A stretch of 64,000 nucleotides of DNA, taken from Diabrotica undecimpunctata. Lineage: Eukaryota > Arthropoda > Insecta > Coleoptera > Chrysomelidae. The stretch lies in contig NC_092809.1 in NCBI RefSeq assembly GCF_040954645.1, positions 132,421,914-132,485,913 on the forward strand. The letters are read 5' to 3'. The translations under genes were made by a program, and so were the position numbers. The notes beneath the pieces were generated by a model, which did no database searches, was not told the origin of the DNA, and saw nothing but the letters and a program-made list of their open reading frames with translations. Positions 44,105-54,261 of this stretch are shown in pieces (position 1 is the stretch's first letter; every line of letters starts with the position of its first letter).

Positions 44105-44825
44105 GTGTTAAATACGATTGACAATTTATGGGTAGAAAAATTAGCTCAAGGGAGCGCAATCGTCGAGTCAGATCAAATATCGGAAGATCGGAAGGAGAAC
44201 CCTTTGACAAAGGTGACTAGATCAGCGAGCAATATGGCTGCCAAGAGTTCCAATCTTGTCGAGTCAGAGCGAGCATGAGAATTGGACGAGACTCGTTGAC
44301 AAAGGTGACTAGTTCAGTCAGCAGTATAGCTGCCAAGATCTCTGATCTTGCGATAGATGTTCTTGTATAGAAATACCACCAGAAATGTAACACATATAAG
44401 TACAGAGCTCAGATGTATCTGTTCAGATGTTTCAAAATCCCAGGATACACTGAAGTACCACAACGGTTGTAGAAGACGTTTGACTAGCAAAAAGACATGG
44501 AAAAAGAATAAAAACAAGAGGATAGCAACAAAAATACGACTGATTTACGAACGAATAGCCCGCTTTGTACAAGGTTTGTCAGAGCGACGAGAAGAATGAG
44601 AAAAGAAGTCAGTCGTAGGATTCCATTTAAGGCCCAGTACCGTAAAAATGGAAGGTTCCTCTTTGTCAACGAACAACATGTCAAAATGTCTAAGCCAAAG
44701 CCTTGAAAATAAATGAAGATGGTTGCTGACGTTGTCGATTTGTCTAGCGAAAAACCATCGAACTTTAAAAGCTAAGCGAGTGCTCACTGCAAAAGGTGGG
44801 AAGATAAAAGAGAATCACTTGTAGC
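44105..44825 (+). pseudogene. Unrecognised coding-like fragment
   Basis: With a frameshift near 44285 the plus strand keeps one reading: SQDTLKYHNGCRRRLTSKKT, IRLIYERIARFVQGLSERRE, stop, VVGFHLRPSTVKMEGSSLST, NNMSKCLSQSLENK, stop, [20 protein letters not shown]. The amino-acid composition looks protein-like, but I do not recognise the family. It contains the tandem duplication described separately and its end overlaps the degraded 3' end of the peroxiredoxin copy. It may be retroelement debris. Confidence 0.25.
44162..44349. repeat. Tandem duplication, two ~95-bp units
   Basis: The unit 44162-44257 (GTCGAGTCAGATCAAATATC ... ATCTT) is followed directly by a diverged copy, 44258-44349. Shared landmarks are TTGACAAAGGTGACTAG and GGCTGCCAAGA in both. 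Divergence is moderate, so the duplication is not recent. Confidence 0.7.
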
Positions 44826-44849
44826 GTGATTCTGACGGAAGGCCGTCGA

Positions 44850-45236
44850 GATGAAAAGTCCTCTAAATGGAATTCTAGTTGCTTCGTCCAATACTCCATA
44901 GGCTTTGGAAATGGCTCCGGATTTGTCGGAAAGTAAAGGAATAGCCATCTCGCCCAAACCGCCTTGTTTCCTTGGAGTGTTGATCCATGCCAAGTGAGAG
45001 AACTGGCTGTCGGTTGAGCAAGCAACTACAGCTGTATTGATTTTCTTGAATTCTTCAAAGCGATCGGAGAAATCAATGATCTCAGTGGGACAAACGAACG
45101 TGAAATCCAATGGATAGAAGAATAACACTACATACTGTCCTTTGTAGTCTTCCAAGGAAATATCCTTGAACACGCCATTGACGACAGCGGTTCCTTTGAA
45201 GACTGGAGCTGGTTTTTGAAGTGATGGGACAGGCAT
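44850..45236 (-). pseudogene. 2-Cys peroxiredoxin, 3'-truncated intronless copy
   Basis: Reading the minus strand from the ATG at 45236, the sequence encodes [63 protein letters not shown] and [20 protein letters not shown], up to IPFRGLFI (residue 129). The peroxidatic cysteine is residue 49 in FVCPTE. After that the similarity ends in a scrambled tail with a stop at 44784, so the resolving-cysteine domain (E-V-C-P-x-x-W) and about 65 residues are missing. Thiol peroxidases of this class reduce H2O2 with thioredoxin. The uninterrupted reading suggests a processed copy, or the 5' part of a gene cut off by rearrangement. It lies in the neuroligin intron on the same strand. No poly(A) tail was seen. 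The 20 codons upstream of the ATG are open but look like 5' UTR. Confidence 0.75.
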
Positions 45237-45900
45237 TTTTAGCTTTTGTCTGTGGTTGGGCCCCGCTCGGAGTCTAAGGGTAATCGGGACGCACACTTGA
45301 TGCTGGTTTGATGCTTGCTTTCACGACGAGAAGTTACGTATATACGAAAGTCGACTAGGGTGGTTCTTTCGTTTTTAGGACCTCCGTGAATAGCAATAAA
45401 TTAAGCTTAAAATGTCATTTTACACTTTCTACACAAAGGACGGGTACGTTTCCTTAAGGACTCTAAAGTGTTTGGGTTGATAGTTTCCCAAAAACATGTT
45501 GTTTTTCAGACAAGTGAATTCTCAAAACTTGACAATAACTAATCAGCCAATTTGAGTTAGAGAATTTAAAAGATGTGGAACTAAAGGCATATTATAATTA
45601 TTCTATTTGTTTATTAAATAAAGTCTAATTTTTTTCGTTTAGACTTGTATTTGCAAGATAATCCAAATTGGTCTATTATTACTGAAGATACTTCGTTTAC
45701 TACTAAGAAGACTTCGTTTTTACTTTTTACTTTTGAACGTTGCCAGCTAATTCCCCCCCCTTTCACTTTCCAGATTGGAGATTCCTTTTAAAAGACACTT
45801 TTAAAACATTATTTAACGTAAAATAATTAAAAAAGTTGTATTTAAAAATCCTTTATAAAAGGTTTATAATTAAAAATAACCTTTCGGACTACATGACAGA
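45237..45900. other. Flank of the peroxiredoxin copy; no gene
   Basis: The first 65 bp on the minus strand upstream of the ATG are GC-richer (CCGAGCGGGGCCCAACC), consistent with the original 5' UTR. The rest is AT-rich without recognisable features. Confidence 0.4.
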
Positions 45901-45904
45901 GTTT

Positions 45905-46085
45905 TTGAACTAAAAAGTAGTCTGGACGATGGGCTTTTTAGTCAGAAAACGTTCTGTGATGTAGCCCGAAAGGGTATTTTTAATTATTTACTTCTTATAT
46001 TGGATTTTTAAATAAAAGTTTTTTGATTCACGGTATACAGCCAACTACAGGAATTTTATTTTCCTTGTGGAGTAAAAAAAATAAT
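45905..46085 (+). repeat. Interspersed repeat with degraded hammerhead-like motif
   Basis: CTGGACGATGGGC (CTGATGA damaged) is followed by GAA (45945-45947), palindrome AACGTT (45948-45953), C and TGTGATGTAGCCCGAAAGGG. Downstream are CACGGTATACAGCCAACTAC and TTTTATTTTCCTTGTGGA, as in the minus-strand copy at 35460-35620. Confidence 0.5.
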
Positions 46086-46089
46086 TAAC

Positions 46090-46205
46090 TTTTGGACAAA
46101 ACGAAAACATTTTAAAACGAATAAATAAAGAGAAACAGCTGTTGAGAAAAATAAAATTCGGAAAAATGAGCTACTTGGGTCATTTACTGCGATACGAACA
46201 CAAAT
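46090..46205 (+). pseudogene. LINE C-terminal scrap
   Basis: Reading LLRKIKFGKMSYLGHLLRYE, the Y-L-G-H module of an insect LINE, then a stop. It directly precedes an RTE copy in the same orientation. Confidence 0.45.
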
Positions 46206-46224
46206 AATGCCGCAATAAATTCAA

Positions 46225-47045
46225 TTTGGGTCGATGTTCAATTTTGCTTTAGAATATGCAATAAGTAAAATATCGTCTGAGCTGATAGGAGGATTTGCTG
46301 ATCAAGGATCAAAACTGTTGCTGGCCTTTGCTGATGTTATAGATGCAGTCACGATTTCTTCAAGAGACGTGAGAGAGGTGTTTTCACAGCTCGAGGAGGA
46401 AACAGGTAGTCTGGGTCTCCGAATAAATGAAGAAAAGACGAAATACATGGTAGTAACCAAAAATCCAAGACCAAGAGTTAGGCAGAACATCAGCATTAAT
46501 GATCACAACTTCGAAGTAGTAAAGGAGTTTAAATACCTGGGGGCGATAATCACAGCGGACAACCAGATAGAAAAGGAGGTCTCAGCAAGGATAGCTGCGG
46601 GAAATAGAGTATTATACTCCCTTTCAACATTATTAAGATCGAAGCTGCTAAAAAGAAAATTTAAATTAACACTGTACAAGTCGATAATTCGCCCAATTAT
46701 TACATATGGTAGTGAAAGAAATGAATTCACAGGGGATTGGAGAAGACGCCGCAATGCTGAATTGGTGACTCTGTATGGAACTGAAAACATAGTTAGACAT
46801 ATCAAGGCAAACCAAATAAGATGGGCAGGTCACGTGGTACGATCAGAGGACAACAAAGTGTTAAAGACAGTGTTTTTTGAAAGACCAGATGGTAGAAGAT
46901 CAGTGGGTCGACCGAGATAAAGATGGAAGGATGATGTTGAAGCCGATTTATCTAGAATTGGGGTACAACAATGGGAAATAGAAGCGCAAGATCGTAGAGG
47001 ATGGAGGGCGATAGTGGATGCGGCCAGTGAAGAAGAAGAAGAAAG
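46225..47045 (+). mobile_element. RTE-type LINE 3' part with (GAA)n tail
   Basis: The frame 46234-46920 encodes the RT end and C-terminal domain: FNFALEYAISKISSELIGGF, LLLAFADVIDAVTISSRDVR (YADD degraded to FADV), LGLRINEEKTKYMVVTKNPR, EFKYLGAIITADNQIEKEVS, IKANQIRWAGHVVRSEDNKV and PDGRRSVGRPR. After a stop it continues RWKDDVEADLSRIGVQQWEI and WRAIVDAASEEEEE, the (GAA)n tail. About 30 codons are deleted after YGSE. It lies only 90 bp from the neuroligin exon at 47138, inside the intron and antisense to the gene. Confidence 0.8.
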
Positions 47046-47137
47046 ATAAATACAGCACATGAAGACAAAAATGATAGATTGATATTAAAAGTTTGTTCAT
47101 TGATCAAATTGTTGTTTCTATATTAAATAAAACTCAC

Positions 47138-47836
47138 CTGAGGATAGTCTCCGTCTTTCGTTTGATAATCGAATACATAAAAGAACGTCTTAGGACTATT
47201 TGATTCTTGTCCTACTTGAGGTGGTTTGACACTAAGTAAATCTCCAGTTTGCACCAATGGAGCCACGAATTGAGCATCACTAAGCGCAGCTATAACAGAA
47301 TCTCTAGTATTTACAGGATGCTGCACCGTCCTCTCCCATTCGGTATATTCATTAACTATGGTAAAAAATATTTCACTTAAGTGATAAGTGTATGCATTTC
47401 GTACGTAAGTTCTTAAAATTCTATCTCTTCTTTCACCTTCGAAACCTGCGGTCACATCGTTGTTCGAGAACATCCAAAGGGCTTCGCTGGTAACCACCCC
47501 ATACAACAGATCATAGGGGTTGTTTCCTCGAGGGGTAATTGTGGCTTCGCTTCTCTTCATATTAACGTTTACAGGTCCCACGAAATACTGTAAGTCTTGA
47601 GGCTTAAAATAAGTTACTAGTTCTTTGGCAAAGTCTGCTTTGATGACCACGCCGTCGACACTTGGACCGAACGCACTAAGGTACGAGGGGGCCACAACGT
47701 CAGCTTGGAGAAGTTCCGTTAGGGCAATTTCTCTAAGACAATCTACGATAATCTCGTGATCTCTTCCGACGTCCTCCGGAATTGAGCAATTCACTTCTTT
47801 GGCTAATTTGACGGCATAATTTACGGGGTCTTCAAC
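47138..47836 (-). CDS. Neuroligin, large cholinesterase-like exon
   Basis: The acceptor AATTACAG precedes GTTGAAGACCCC and the donor after CCTCAG is GTGAGT. Exactly 233 codons, phase 0 at both ends. It begins VEDPVNYAVKLAKEVNCSIP, the segment that follows the nucleophile-elbow exon in neuroligins. It continues through ADVVAPSYLSAFGPSVDGVV, GVVTSEALWMFSNNDVTAGF and YHLSEIFFTIVNEYTEWERT, ending FFYVFDYQTKDGDYPQ, typical of the C-terminal half of the alpha/beta-hydrolase fold. The preceding exons are expected to the right but are not recognised in 47837-64000, so they lie beyond the window. No stops or frameshifts: the gene appears functional. The exon sits between a LINE (46225-47045) and a piggyBac element. 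Confidence 0.95.
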
Positions 47837-48384
47837 CTGTAATTAAAAAAATATATATAATATTAAATACACTTGATCGATTCCAGCGACATTTTCTAAA
47901 AATTATTTTATAAATTTAAGACTGACAAGCAATAACGACTTGTTGGTCAATAAATAGAGAGTTAATTTTATAATTAAATAGTTTACTTTGGGAATTTTCT
48001 ACACCAGAATAATATTTCTTACTTTTTGGAAGGCAAAATTTGGTACATATACTTTTCTACAAAAGTGACAAACACAAAAAGCCAATTATTAAAGTTACCG
48101 GTTTAAAACTTAAGTTTTTTACTTAAGAGCTGCCTTTTCAGAAGATACATATAGCCACATCTTATAGTTCTGAAGACAAGCCTATACAGAGTTGTGATAA
48201 AGTATGGAACCAATTATATATCTTTAAAACAAAGAAGTCTATATTCATGAAACTTTAAATGTAAGTTCAATGATACATAACGCATCTGACGCCATATTTT
48301 TTGTAATTAATTCTAATTCATACTTTTGTTTGGTAGAAAAATTTGTTAAAACAAGAAGTAAATCAGTTTATAGTTGAATAGGTA
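47837..48384. other. Intron sequence; no gene recognised
   Basis: Upstream intron of neuroligin, AT-rich. A (TA)n-like acceptor region precedes the exon. Nothing else stands out. Confidence 0.4.
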
Positions 48385-48754
48385 AATTTATTACCCGTGC
48401 TGTCCTGTTCGGGTCTATTTGACCCAAAAAAAAAAAATGATTTCTTATTTTGCAAATTATTACGCCGCGTAACGTTTTGGTGTTTAGTGACTTTATTACT
48501 TAATACTTGTGTACGTATGTTTAGTTGGCAGTATTTTATATATTTTCTAACAGTTTGGTAGTCAGGTTCGTCTATAAGTAGAAACAAGTTTCGGCAAGAT
48601 AGAACTTGTAAAAAATGTGTAGTGTAGCTAAACAGTGTCATTTAGAAGGGCGTGTCACGTAGAAGGAAGTGGGGGTGATAGACAAGTGGTAGGCTGGTAA
48701 AACACTGATATGCCAAGCGCATTCATTTACATTTCAAATTTTAGTCTATGTTTG

Positions 48755-49825
48755 CATGTTATAATGTCGCATCAAAGATTGCTAACCGAAGATGAGCTTC
48801 GCGAGCTCGCGAACGTGTCAGAGAGTGATGAGTGCATATCAGAAACAGAAAACAATACACGTAGTGAGAATGAGGAAGAAAGTAGTGATGATTCTGATGT
48901 TCCATTCTACGTACAACATCCTGTAGAACCTTCTGTAACAGTTCATTTAAAAGACGGTAATATCCAGTGGTCTCCGGATCCTCCTTATCAACGCGGTCGT
49001 TTTTCCACGGCCAATGTTATAAATAATGCTCCAGGAGTTACAAGGTACGCATTTGCACGAATTGTTGCATACCAAACATAGTTGCAAACCAAATTATAAA
49101 TATGACCAACATGGAAGGACAGCGTGTTTTTGGAACCAACTGGAAAGACTTGAATAAAATTGGTTTTCAAGCATACATTGGTATTTTATTGTTAGCTGGA
49201 GTTTGCCCCGCAAGTCTCATGGCGAATCAACTAAAAGTTTGTGGAATAAAGAAACAGATCGTAGTTTATTTCGAGCATCAATGTCCCTGAAAGCATTTAT
49301 AAAAATTTCGCAGGTAATACGTTTTGATAACAAGACTACTAGAAAGGATAGGAGATGTACTGATTATCTTGCTGCAATACGTGAAATTTGGGAAAAATGG
49401 GTAGATAATCTACCAAAATGTTTTAACCCTGATGAAAATGTTACCGTCGAAGAGCAATTAGTTGGCTTTATAGGCTGCTGTCCCTTCAAATACTAAAGTC
49501 CAAGCAAATTAGCGAAATATGGCATACAAATTTGGGCTTTATATGACAGTAAAAGTTCGTATGCTCTAAAATTGCAGATCTATACAGGACATGAAGCAGG
49601 TGCCGCGCTGGAACGGAATCAGGGAATGCGTGTAGTGTGCTACTTGTGTAGTGATTTGAAAAGCCACAATATTACTTGTGATAACTTTTTTACATCATAC
49701 AATTTAGGACAACTTCTTCTAAAAAGAAAAAATACAATTCTGGGGACTATAAGAAAAAGCAAACCAGAGCTTCCAGCAAAAATTGCGAATAAAGAAGTTC
49801 ATAGTTCGTCTTTTTTACTTCACGT
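48755..49825 (+). pseudogene. piggyBac-like transposase, N-terminal and central part
   Basis: The N-terminal frame has the usual acidic stretch, DGNIQWSPDPP and FSTANVINNAPGVTRYA, then a stop and frameshifts. The frame 49203-49496 has KAFIKISQVIRFDNKTTRKD, AAIREIWEKWVDNLPKCFNP and DENVTVEEQLVGFIGCCPFK; at the first catalytic site the family's D-E-Q is V-E-E-Q here. The frame 49572-49877 carries CDNFFTSYNLGQLLLKRKNT (second D). A TAA stands just before the LINE insertion. Same superfamily as the copy at 36290-39764 but clearly diverged from it. Confidence 0.8.
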
Positions 49826-49836
49826 AAGATACCACT

Positions 49837-50811
49837 ATATACCAATACATTGTCTGTACCAATACATTGACCAATAAAATTGAGATCAAGAAAGGGGTAC
49901 GACAGGGCTGTATCTTGTCTCCTATTGTCTTTAATATATACTCAGAAGAAGTATTTAAGACAGCGCTGGAGGAAAGCACAGAAGGCATAAAGATAAATGG
50001 AGAAATAATTAATAACATAAGGTATGCTGATGACACTGTGATTCTAGCAAGTAGCATGGAGGAACTGAGTTGCCTAATGAGTAAGATACAAAAAACAAGT
50101 GCACAATACGGACTAAATATCACAAAAACCAAATGGATGTTAGTAAGCAAAACCCAACAACCACCACAGCAACTGATATTAGACAATGAAAGAATTGAAC
50201 ACGTGGATTCGTACATCTACTTGGGAACAACAGTTAACTCAAATTGGGATCAAGCGAAGGAAATACGTATAAGAGTAGAAAAGGCAAGAGCATCGTTCAC
50301 TAGCATGAAGCAAATTTTCACCTCTAAAAGCCTCACCCTACCTCTCAAAATTCGACTTCTGAAATGTTATGTATTCCCGGTTTTGTTATATGGAATGGAG
50401 GCGTGGACAATGACCGCAACATTGATGAAAAAAGTAGAGGCCTTCGAAATGTGGGCTTACCGACGTATATTACGTATATCCTGGACTGAGCACGTGACCA
50501 ACGAAGAGGTACTACGCCGGATAGGTAAAGAGAGAGAGGTAGGAATAAGTATAAAGAAAAGAAAGTTGGAATACTTGGGTCACGTTATGAGACATAATAA
50601 ATATAGAGTACTACAACGGATCGTTCAAGGGAAAATAGACAGCAGAAGGGGTCCAGGGAGGAGAAGACACTCGTGTCTCCAAAACTTGCGGCAATGGTTC
50701 GGATTATCATCTGCTGAACTATTCAGATCTGCCGTAAACAAAGTCAGAATACCCATGTTGATTGCCAACGTTCGGAACGGACAAGGCACATGAAGAAGAA
50801 GAAGAAGAAGA
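49837..50811 (+). mobile_element. RTE-type LINE with 11-bp target duplication and (GAA)n tail
   Basis: AAGATACCACT flanks the copy exactly (49826-49836 and 50812-50822). The frame 49867-50793 is uninterrupted over 308 codons: KKGVRQGCILSPIVFNIYSE, NNIRYADDTVILASSMEELS (YADD intact), SYIYLGTTVNSNWDQAKEIR, YGMEAWTMTATLMKKVEAFE, RRILRISWTEHVTNEEVLRR, RKLEYLGHVMRHNKYRVLQR and GPGRRRHSCLQNLRQWFGLS, ending in (GAA)n. It is 5'-truncated inside RT. The clean frame and exact duplication mark it as one of the youngest insertions in the window. Confidence 0.95.
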
Positions 50812-50859
50812 AAGATACCACTGTTATTAACTATATTCCTAAAAAGAATAAAAATGTTA

Positions 50860-51275
50860 GAGCCCATTCTTATATATGGATCAGAATGTTGGCAAATGAC
50901 AGTAAAAGGAAAGAAAAAAGTTGACACGGTTAAAATGGACTACCGGAGAAGAGCTGGCCGTATATCAAGAGTAGAACGTATACCTAATTCTGAAATTAGA
51001 AGAAAAACAGATAGAGTACATACAACTTCTGAAAGAATAGAAACTAGACAGTTAATATGGTATGGACACGTACAGAGGATGGACGACAACAGATGGCCAA
51101 AAAGAGCTATGGAATACAATCCAAGTAATAGAAGGAAACGAGGAAGACCAGCCAAGTCTGGGATACAAGGTGTTATGGAAACCATGAAAGACAGAGCCAT
51201 TGATGAAGACACCTGGAGAGATAGAAAAAGATGGCAATCAAAATGCGGGAAGCGGCAGAAGCTGTAGGATCCCCG

Positions 51276-51324
<49 letters not shown>
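50860..51324 (+). mobile_element. LINE 3' end with 13-bp target duplication and (TA)n tail
   Basis: AATAAAAATGTTA flanks the copy exactly (50847-50859 and 51325-51337). The frame 50854-51267 encodes YGSECWQMTVKGKKKVDTVK, RISRVERIPNSEIRRKTDRV, SERIETRQLIWYGHVQRMDD and SNRRKRGRPAKSGIQGVMET, ending DRKRWQSKCGKRQKL. After the stop comes GATCCCCGCTTATATAT, a (TA)n array reaching the target duplication. The tail of this LINE is thus a dinucleotide repeat. Related fragment: 8600-8945 (minus). Confidence 0.93.
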
Positions 51325-51328
<4 letters not shown>

Positions 51329-51337
51329 AAAATGTTA

Positions 51338-51900
51338 TTCTTATGAGTACTTTGTATCATGATAAGGCTATTAGTGACAGAAATGACAAAAAGCCCCAAA
51401 TTATTTTAGATTATAATTCCAGTAAGGGAGCAGTAATTATTCTAGATCAGCTTGTTGGTACATATACATGTAAGAGAAAGACAAATCGCTGGCCTATGAC
51501 TGTTTTTTATAATATGCTGGACATTTCTGCCTACAACGCGTTCGTTTTACGGACATCAATAAATCCCCAATAGAACACCAACAAACTTACAAAACGGCGA
51601 AATTTTCTTGAGGAATTGGGAAAAACACTGGTGAAACCACTTATCCTTTCCAGAAAAGTTTACCAAGAACTAAAGACTCACAAGAGCTGGTAAAAAGAAA
51701 ACGAACAGAAGCGAGTAGAGAAGATGGAAATTTTAGCGAACCTTCTATTGACAATCCAACTCCGTCTGCTAAACGAGCACGCTGTAAATTTTGCTATAAA
51801 AACGATAACAAGACTGATATTTTATGTTGTATATGTCACAAAAATATTTGTAAAACCCATTCTTTTTATTACTGTCCCAGTTGTAAACTAAATTAAATTT
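51338..51900 (+). pseudogene. piggyBac-like transposase, C-terminal part with cysteine-rich domain
   Basis: The frame 51343-51573 reads MSTLYHDKAISDRNDKKPQI, SSKGAVIILDQLVGTYTCKR (the final catalytic-site region, V-x-x-L-D-Q) and NRWPMTVFYNMLDISAYNAF. After frameshifts, the end encodes CKFCYKNDNKTDILCCICHK followed by NICKTHSFYYCPSC. This C-x2-C...C-x-x-C...C-x-x-C arrangement is the zinc-binding cysteine-rich domain of piggyBac transposases. Confidence 0.8.
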
Positions 51901-52319
51901 TGTGGGTATTTGTTCTTAGACTTTTCTGGAAAAGTCTAAGAACAAATCTACAACAAGTCTAAAAACTTTTATTTTTGTTAATAAGGTTTTTTTTCATTAG
52001 TAACATAATTTTTGTTTAATTAACTATAATTGTTTGTTAATATAGTTTTGTTTAGCACCATTAGCTGATTTTATTTCGATTAATGACCGTAAACCATAGT
52101 TGGGTCATATTGACCCGATCAGTACATTTGTATAGTTGACTCGAAGGATACAGCATTGTTAACCAATGATAATAATAATCTAAAAAATCACTTCAAATGT
52201 TTAAAAATTTGCCGTTTACCTCCTGACAATGTGCAAGCCTTCTAATAAATTTGTGAATCACTCTTTCAAAGACTTCTTCACTATATCGGGAAAACCAGTC
52301 AACTGCTTCGATCCAGAAT

Positions 52320-52545
52320 TCGTTTTCACAAATATGACAAGAACAACGTCACTGCGCTCACAAAACATGAAAATGAGAAGAAGCATAAGATTGACTTTGA
52401 AAACATCAAAATTTTAAAAACCGAACAAAACAAAAAGAAGAGGGAGATATACGAATCAATAGCAATAAAAATAAATACCAACGCAATCAATGACAAAAAA
52501 GATACACATAACCTAAATAAAATATATTTCAATCTGATTTAAATA
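52320..52545 (+). pseudogene. Penelope-like element, GIY-YIG endonuclease C-terminus
   Basis: The reading HKYDKNNVTALTKHENEKKH followed by KIDFENIKILKTEQNKKKRE and IYESIAIKINTNAINDKKDT then HNLNKIYFNLI, stop. The pattern (T-A-L-x-K-H ... D-F-x-x-x-K-I-L-x-x-E-x-N-x-x-K-R-x-x-x-E ... N-x-x-x-D-x-x-x-L-N-x-I-Y) is the C-terminal end of the GIY-YIG nuclease of arthropod Penelope-like retroelements. The catalytic GIY and YIG strands and the RT are missing upstream; a piggyBac element lies there instead. Confidence 0.65.
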
Positions 52546-52733
52546 ATAATAAATATAACACCATAAAAAGCTCTTAAAATCATAACATATCTCCACTTTA
52601 CCTTTTTCTAAAACATCAATGATACGCCCATATAAAAATAATTATACACTAATGACAGTAAACCAAGATATCAGATATCAACTTTTATTTGCAACTTCAT
52701 TAATGTCAGTGTCCCGTTCTACGTTTTTGCAAG

Positions 52734-52809
<76 letters not shown>
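52734..52809. repeat. (TA)n microsatellite
   Basis: About 38 uninterrupted TA units. Other long TA arrays lie at 51278-51325, 54132-54214, 54479-54538, 56362-56446 and 57998-58078. Confidence 0.95.
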
Positions 52810-52811
<2 letters not shown>

Positions 52812-54127
52812 ATATGATTGGTGTTTATAAAAATAATTTATAAGTTACACTACTAGATAATATTAGATATAAAAAGTATTTGGTTATTTTAATAAGTTAT
52901 ATACTAGAGAATTTTATAAAAATATATTTATGTGAGGGCATTTTTAAGAAATTAGCATGTAATAAGTGTAAAAAAAGTTTTATTATAGTAATTATAATGT
53001 TGTAGATATATTTAAGTGAGCCATGTGACTAGGCAACCAAAAATACTCTTTAAAGTGACAGATAGAAATTAATAATTATTACGAATATAAAGTGGGGTTA
53101 TAATAATATGTTAGTTTAAAATGTTTAATTTATATATAGTTACTGATTTAAGTGTATATTCTGATCTGAAAAGCCTAAATGTCAACAAAATTCTCGATAG
53201 AAAAGTAAGGAATTCTCTAGATCACCGGAGATGGCTTTGTTTGCGAAATGGATTGTTCCAGAAAATTCAGACATGTAGGAGATGGAACAAAATCGAACAT
53301 GATTTCTTGCTAGATGATTCTGGAACATGGAAAAAGATATAAATACCCGGTGATTTGGATTCAAGGCATCAGTTATGAGTTACAGTTACTATGATGGCCA
53401 GTTTTTTAGTATGAAAGTTAGTTAGAGTCAGTCAATCAGTAAGTCAGAAGGTCCAATTGTTCAATATAGTGAGTTAAATGAAGATTAAGAAACAGTATAA
53501 AGAAAATATTATTGAAGATTAAAAATTATGTTATGTATAAATGGTGATTGGATAATGCAAGAAGTATTAATTGAAAATTAAATTTATATAATATATTTGG
53601 TGATTGGATATTGGTATACTGAAAAGAAGAATAAATATAAATGCTGTTTGCTGGTTTGCTTGGTGGTTTATAAATGCTTAAGAAGAAAAATATCTTAAAT
53701 TGGTGGAAGCTGATAATTGGAAAAAGTAATTTCACAAAAACAAGGATAACCGAAGCTGAGAAGAAGACATTGAGTGGTGATTATAATCTATATAGTGGAA
53801 AACAGTTCATTTAGGCATTCAGTGACAGAAAGGTACAAAATTTTGTTAATATAATTTAGTTAGTGTCATAACAATTTCAATTTTGAAGATAGTTTGTTTA
53901 AATTTTACATTGTCTATAGAATTTAATTAGTTTCATAAGAATTTCAATTTAAAGATAGTTTATTTTAAATTTACATTGGCTAGGTTAGATATATGTGTGT
54001 GTTTCATAATAGTTATAATAAAGATAATTTAAAAAAGTACTTACAAACTAATTCTTTGAGAACCGCGATAAAAACCCTATATTATTAAAAAACACTCATT
54101 GCTCATCATTCACAAATAATACATCAT

Positions 54128-54131
<4 letters not shown>
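52810..54131. repeat. Penelope-associated non-coding stretch, internal duplication
   Basis: No coding sequence is recognised. Two adjacent diverged copies of a block of about 60 bp (CATAACAATTTCAATTTTGAAG, 53862-53920, and CATAAGAATTTCAATTTAAAG, 53926-53985) form a tandem repeat. The bases around 53150-53345 are less AT-rich (GAGATGGCTTTGTTTGCG), but I cannot assign them. Confidence 0.4.

Positions 54132-54214
<83 letters not shown>
54132..54214. repeat. (TA)n microsatellite
   Basis: Long uninterrupted TA array just before the repeat shared with 22095-22205. Confidence 0.95.
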
Positions 54215-54219
<5 letters not shown>

Positions 54220-54261
54220 TTTACAATAACTGTTTGTTCTTAATCTTATACATTTTAAAAT

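Larger units (their letters stand above)
48385..52135 (+). mobile_element. piggyBac-like transposon, split by two LINE insertions
   Basis: Near the ends are inverted blocks CGGGTCTATTTGACCCA (48410-48426) and TGGGTCATATTGACCCG (52101-52117). The transposase reads through 48755-49081 (acidic N-terminus TEDELRELANVSESDE, then VPFYVQHPVEP), a frameshifted middle part (SLWNKETDRSLFRASMSLKA, YTGHEAGAALERNQGMRVVC, SHNITCDNFFTSYNLGQLLL), 50823-50859 (VINYIPKKNKNV) and 51330-51900. No TTAA duplication could be fixed. It is non-functional. Confidence 0.8.

Noticed and set aside
44784..44849. C-terminal 22 codons of the peroxiredoxin frame
   Set aside because: No similarity to the family; random read-through after the truncation.
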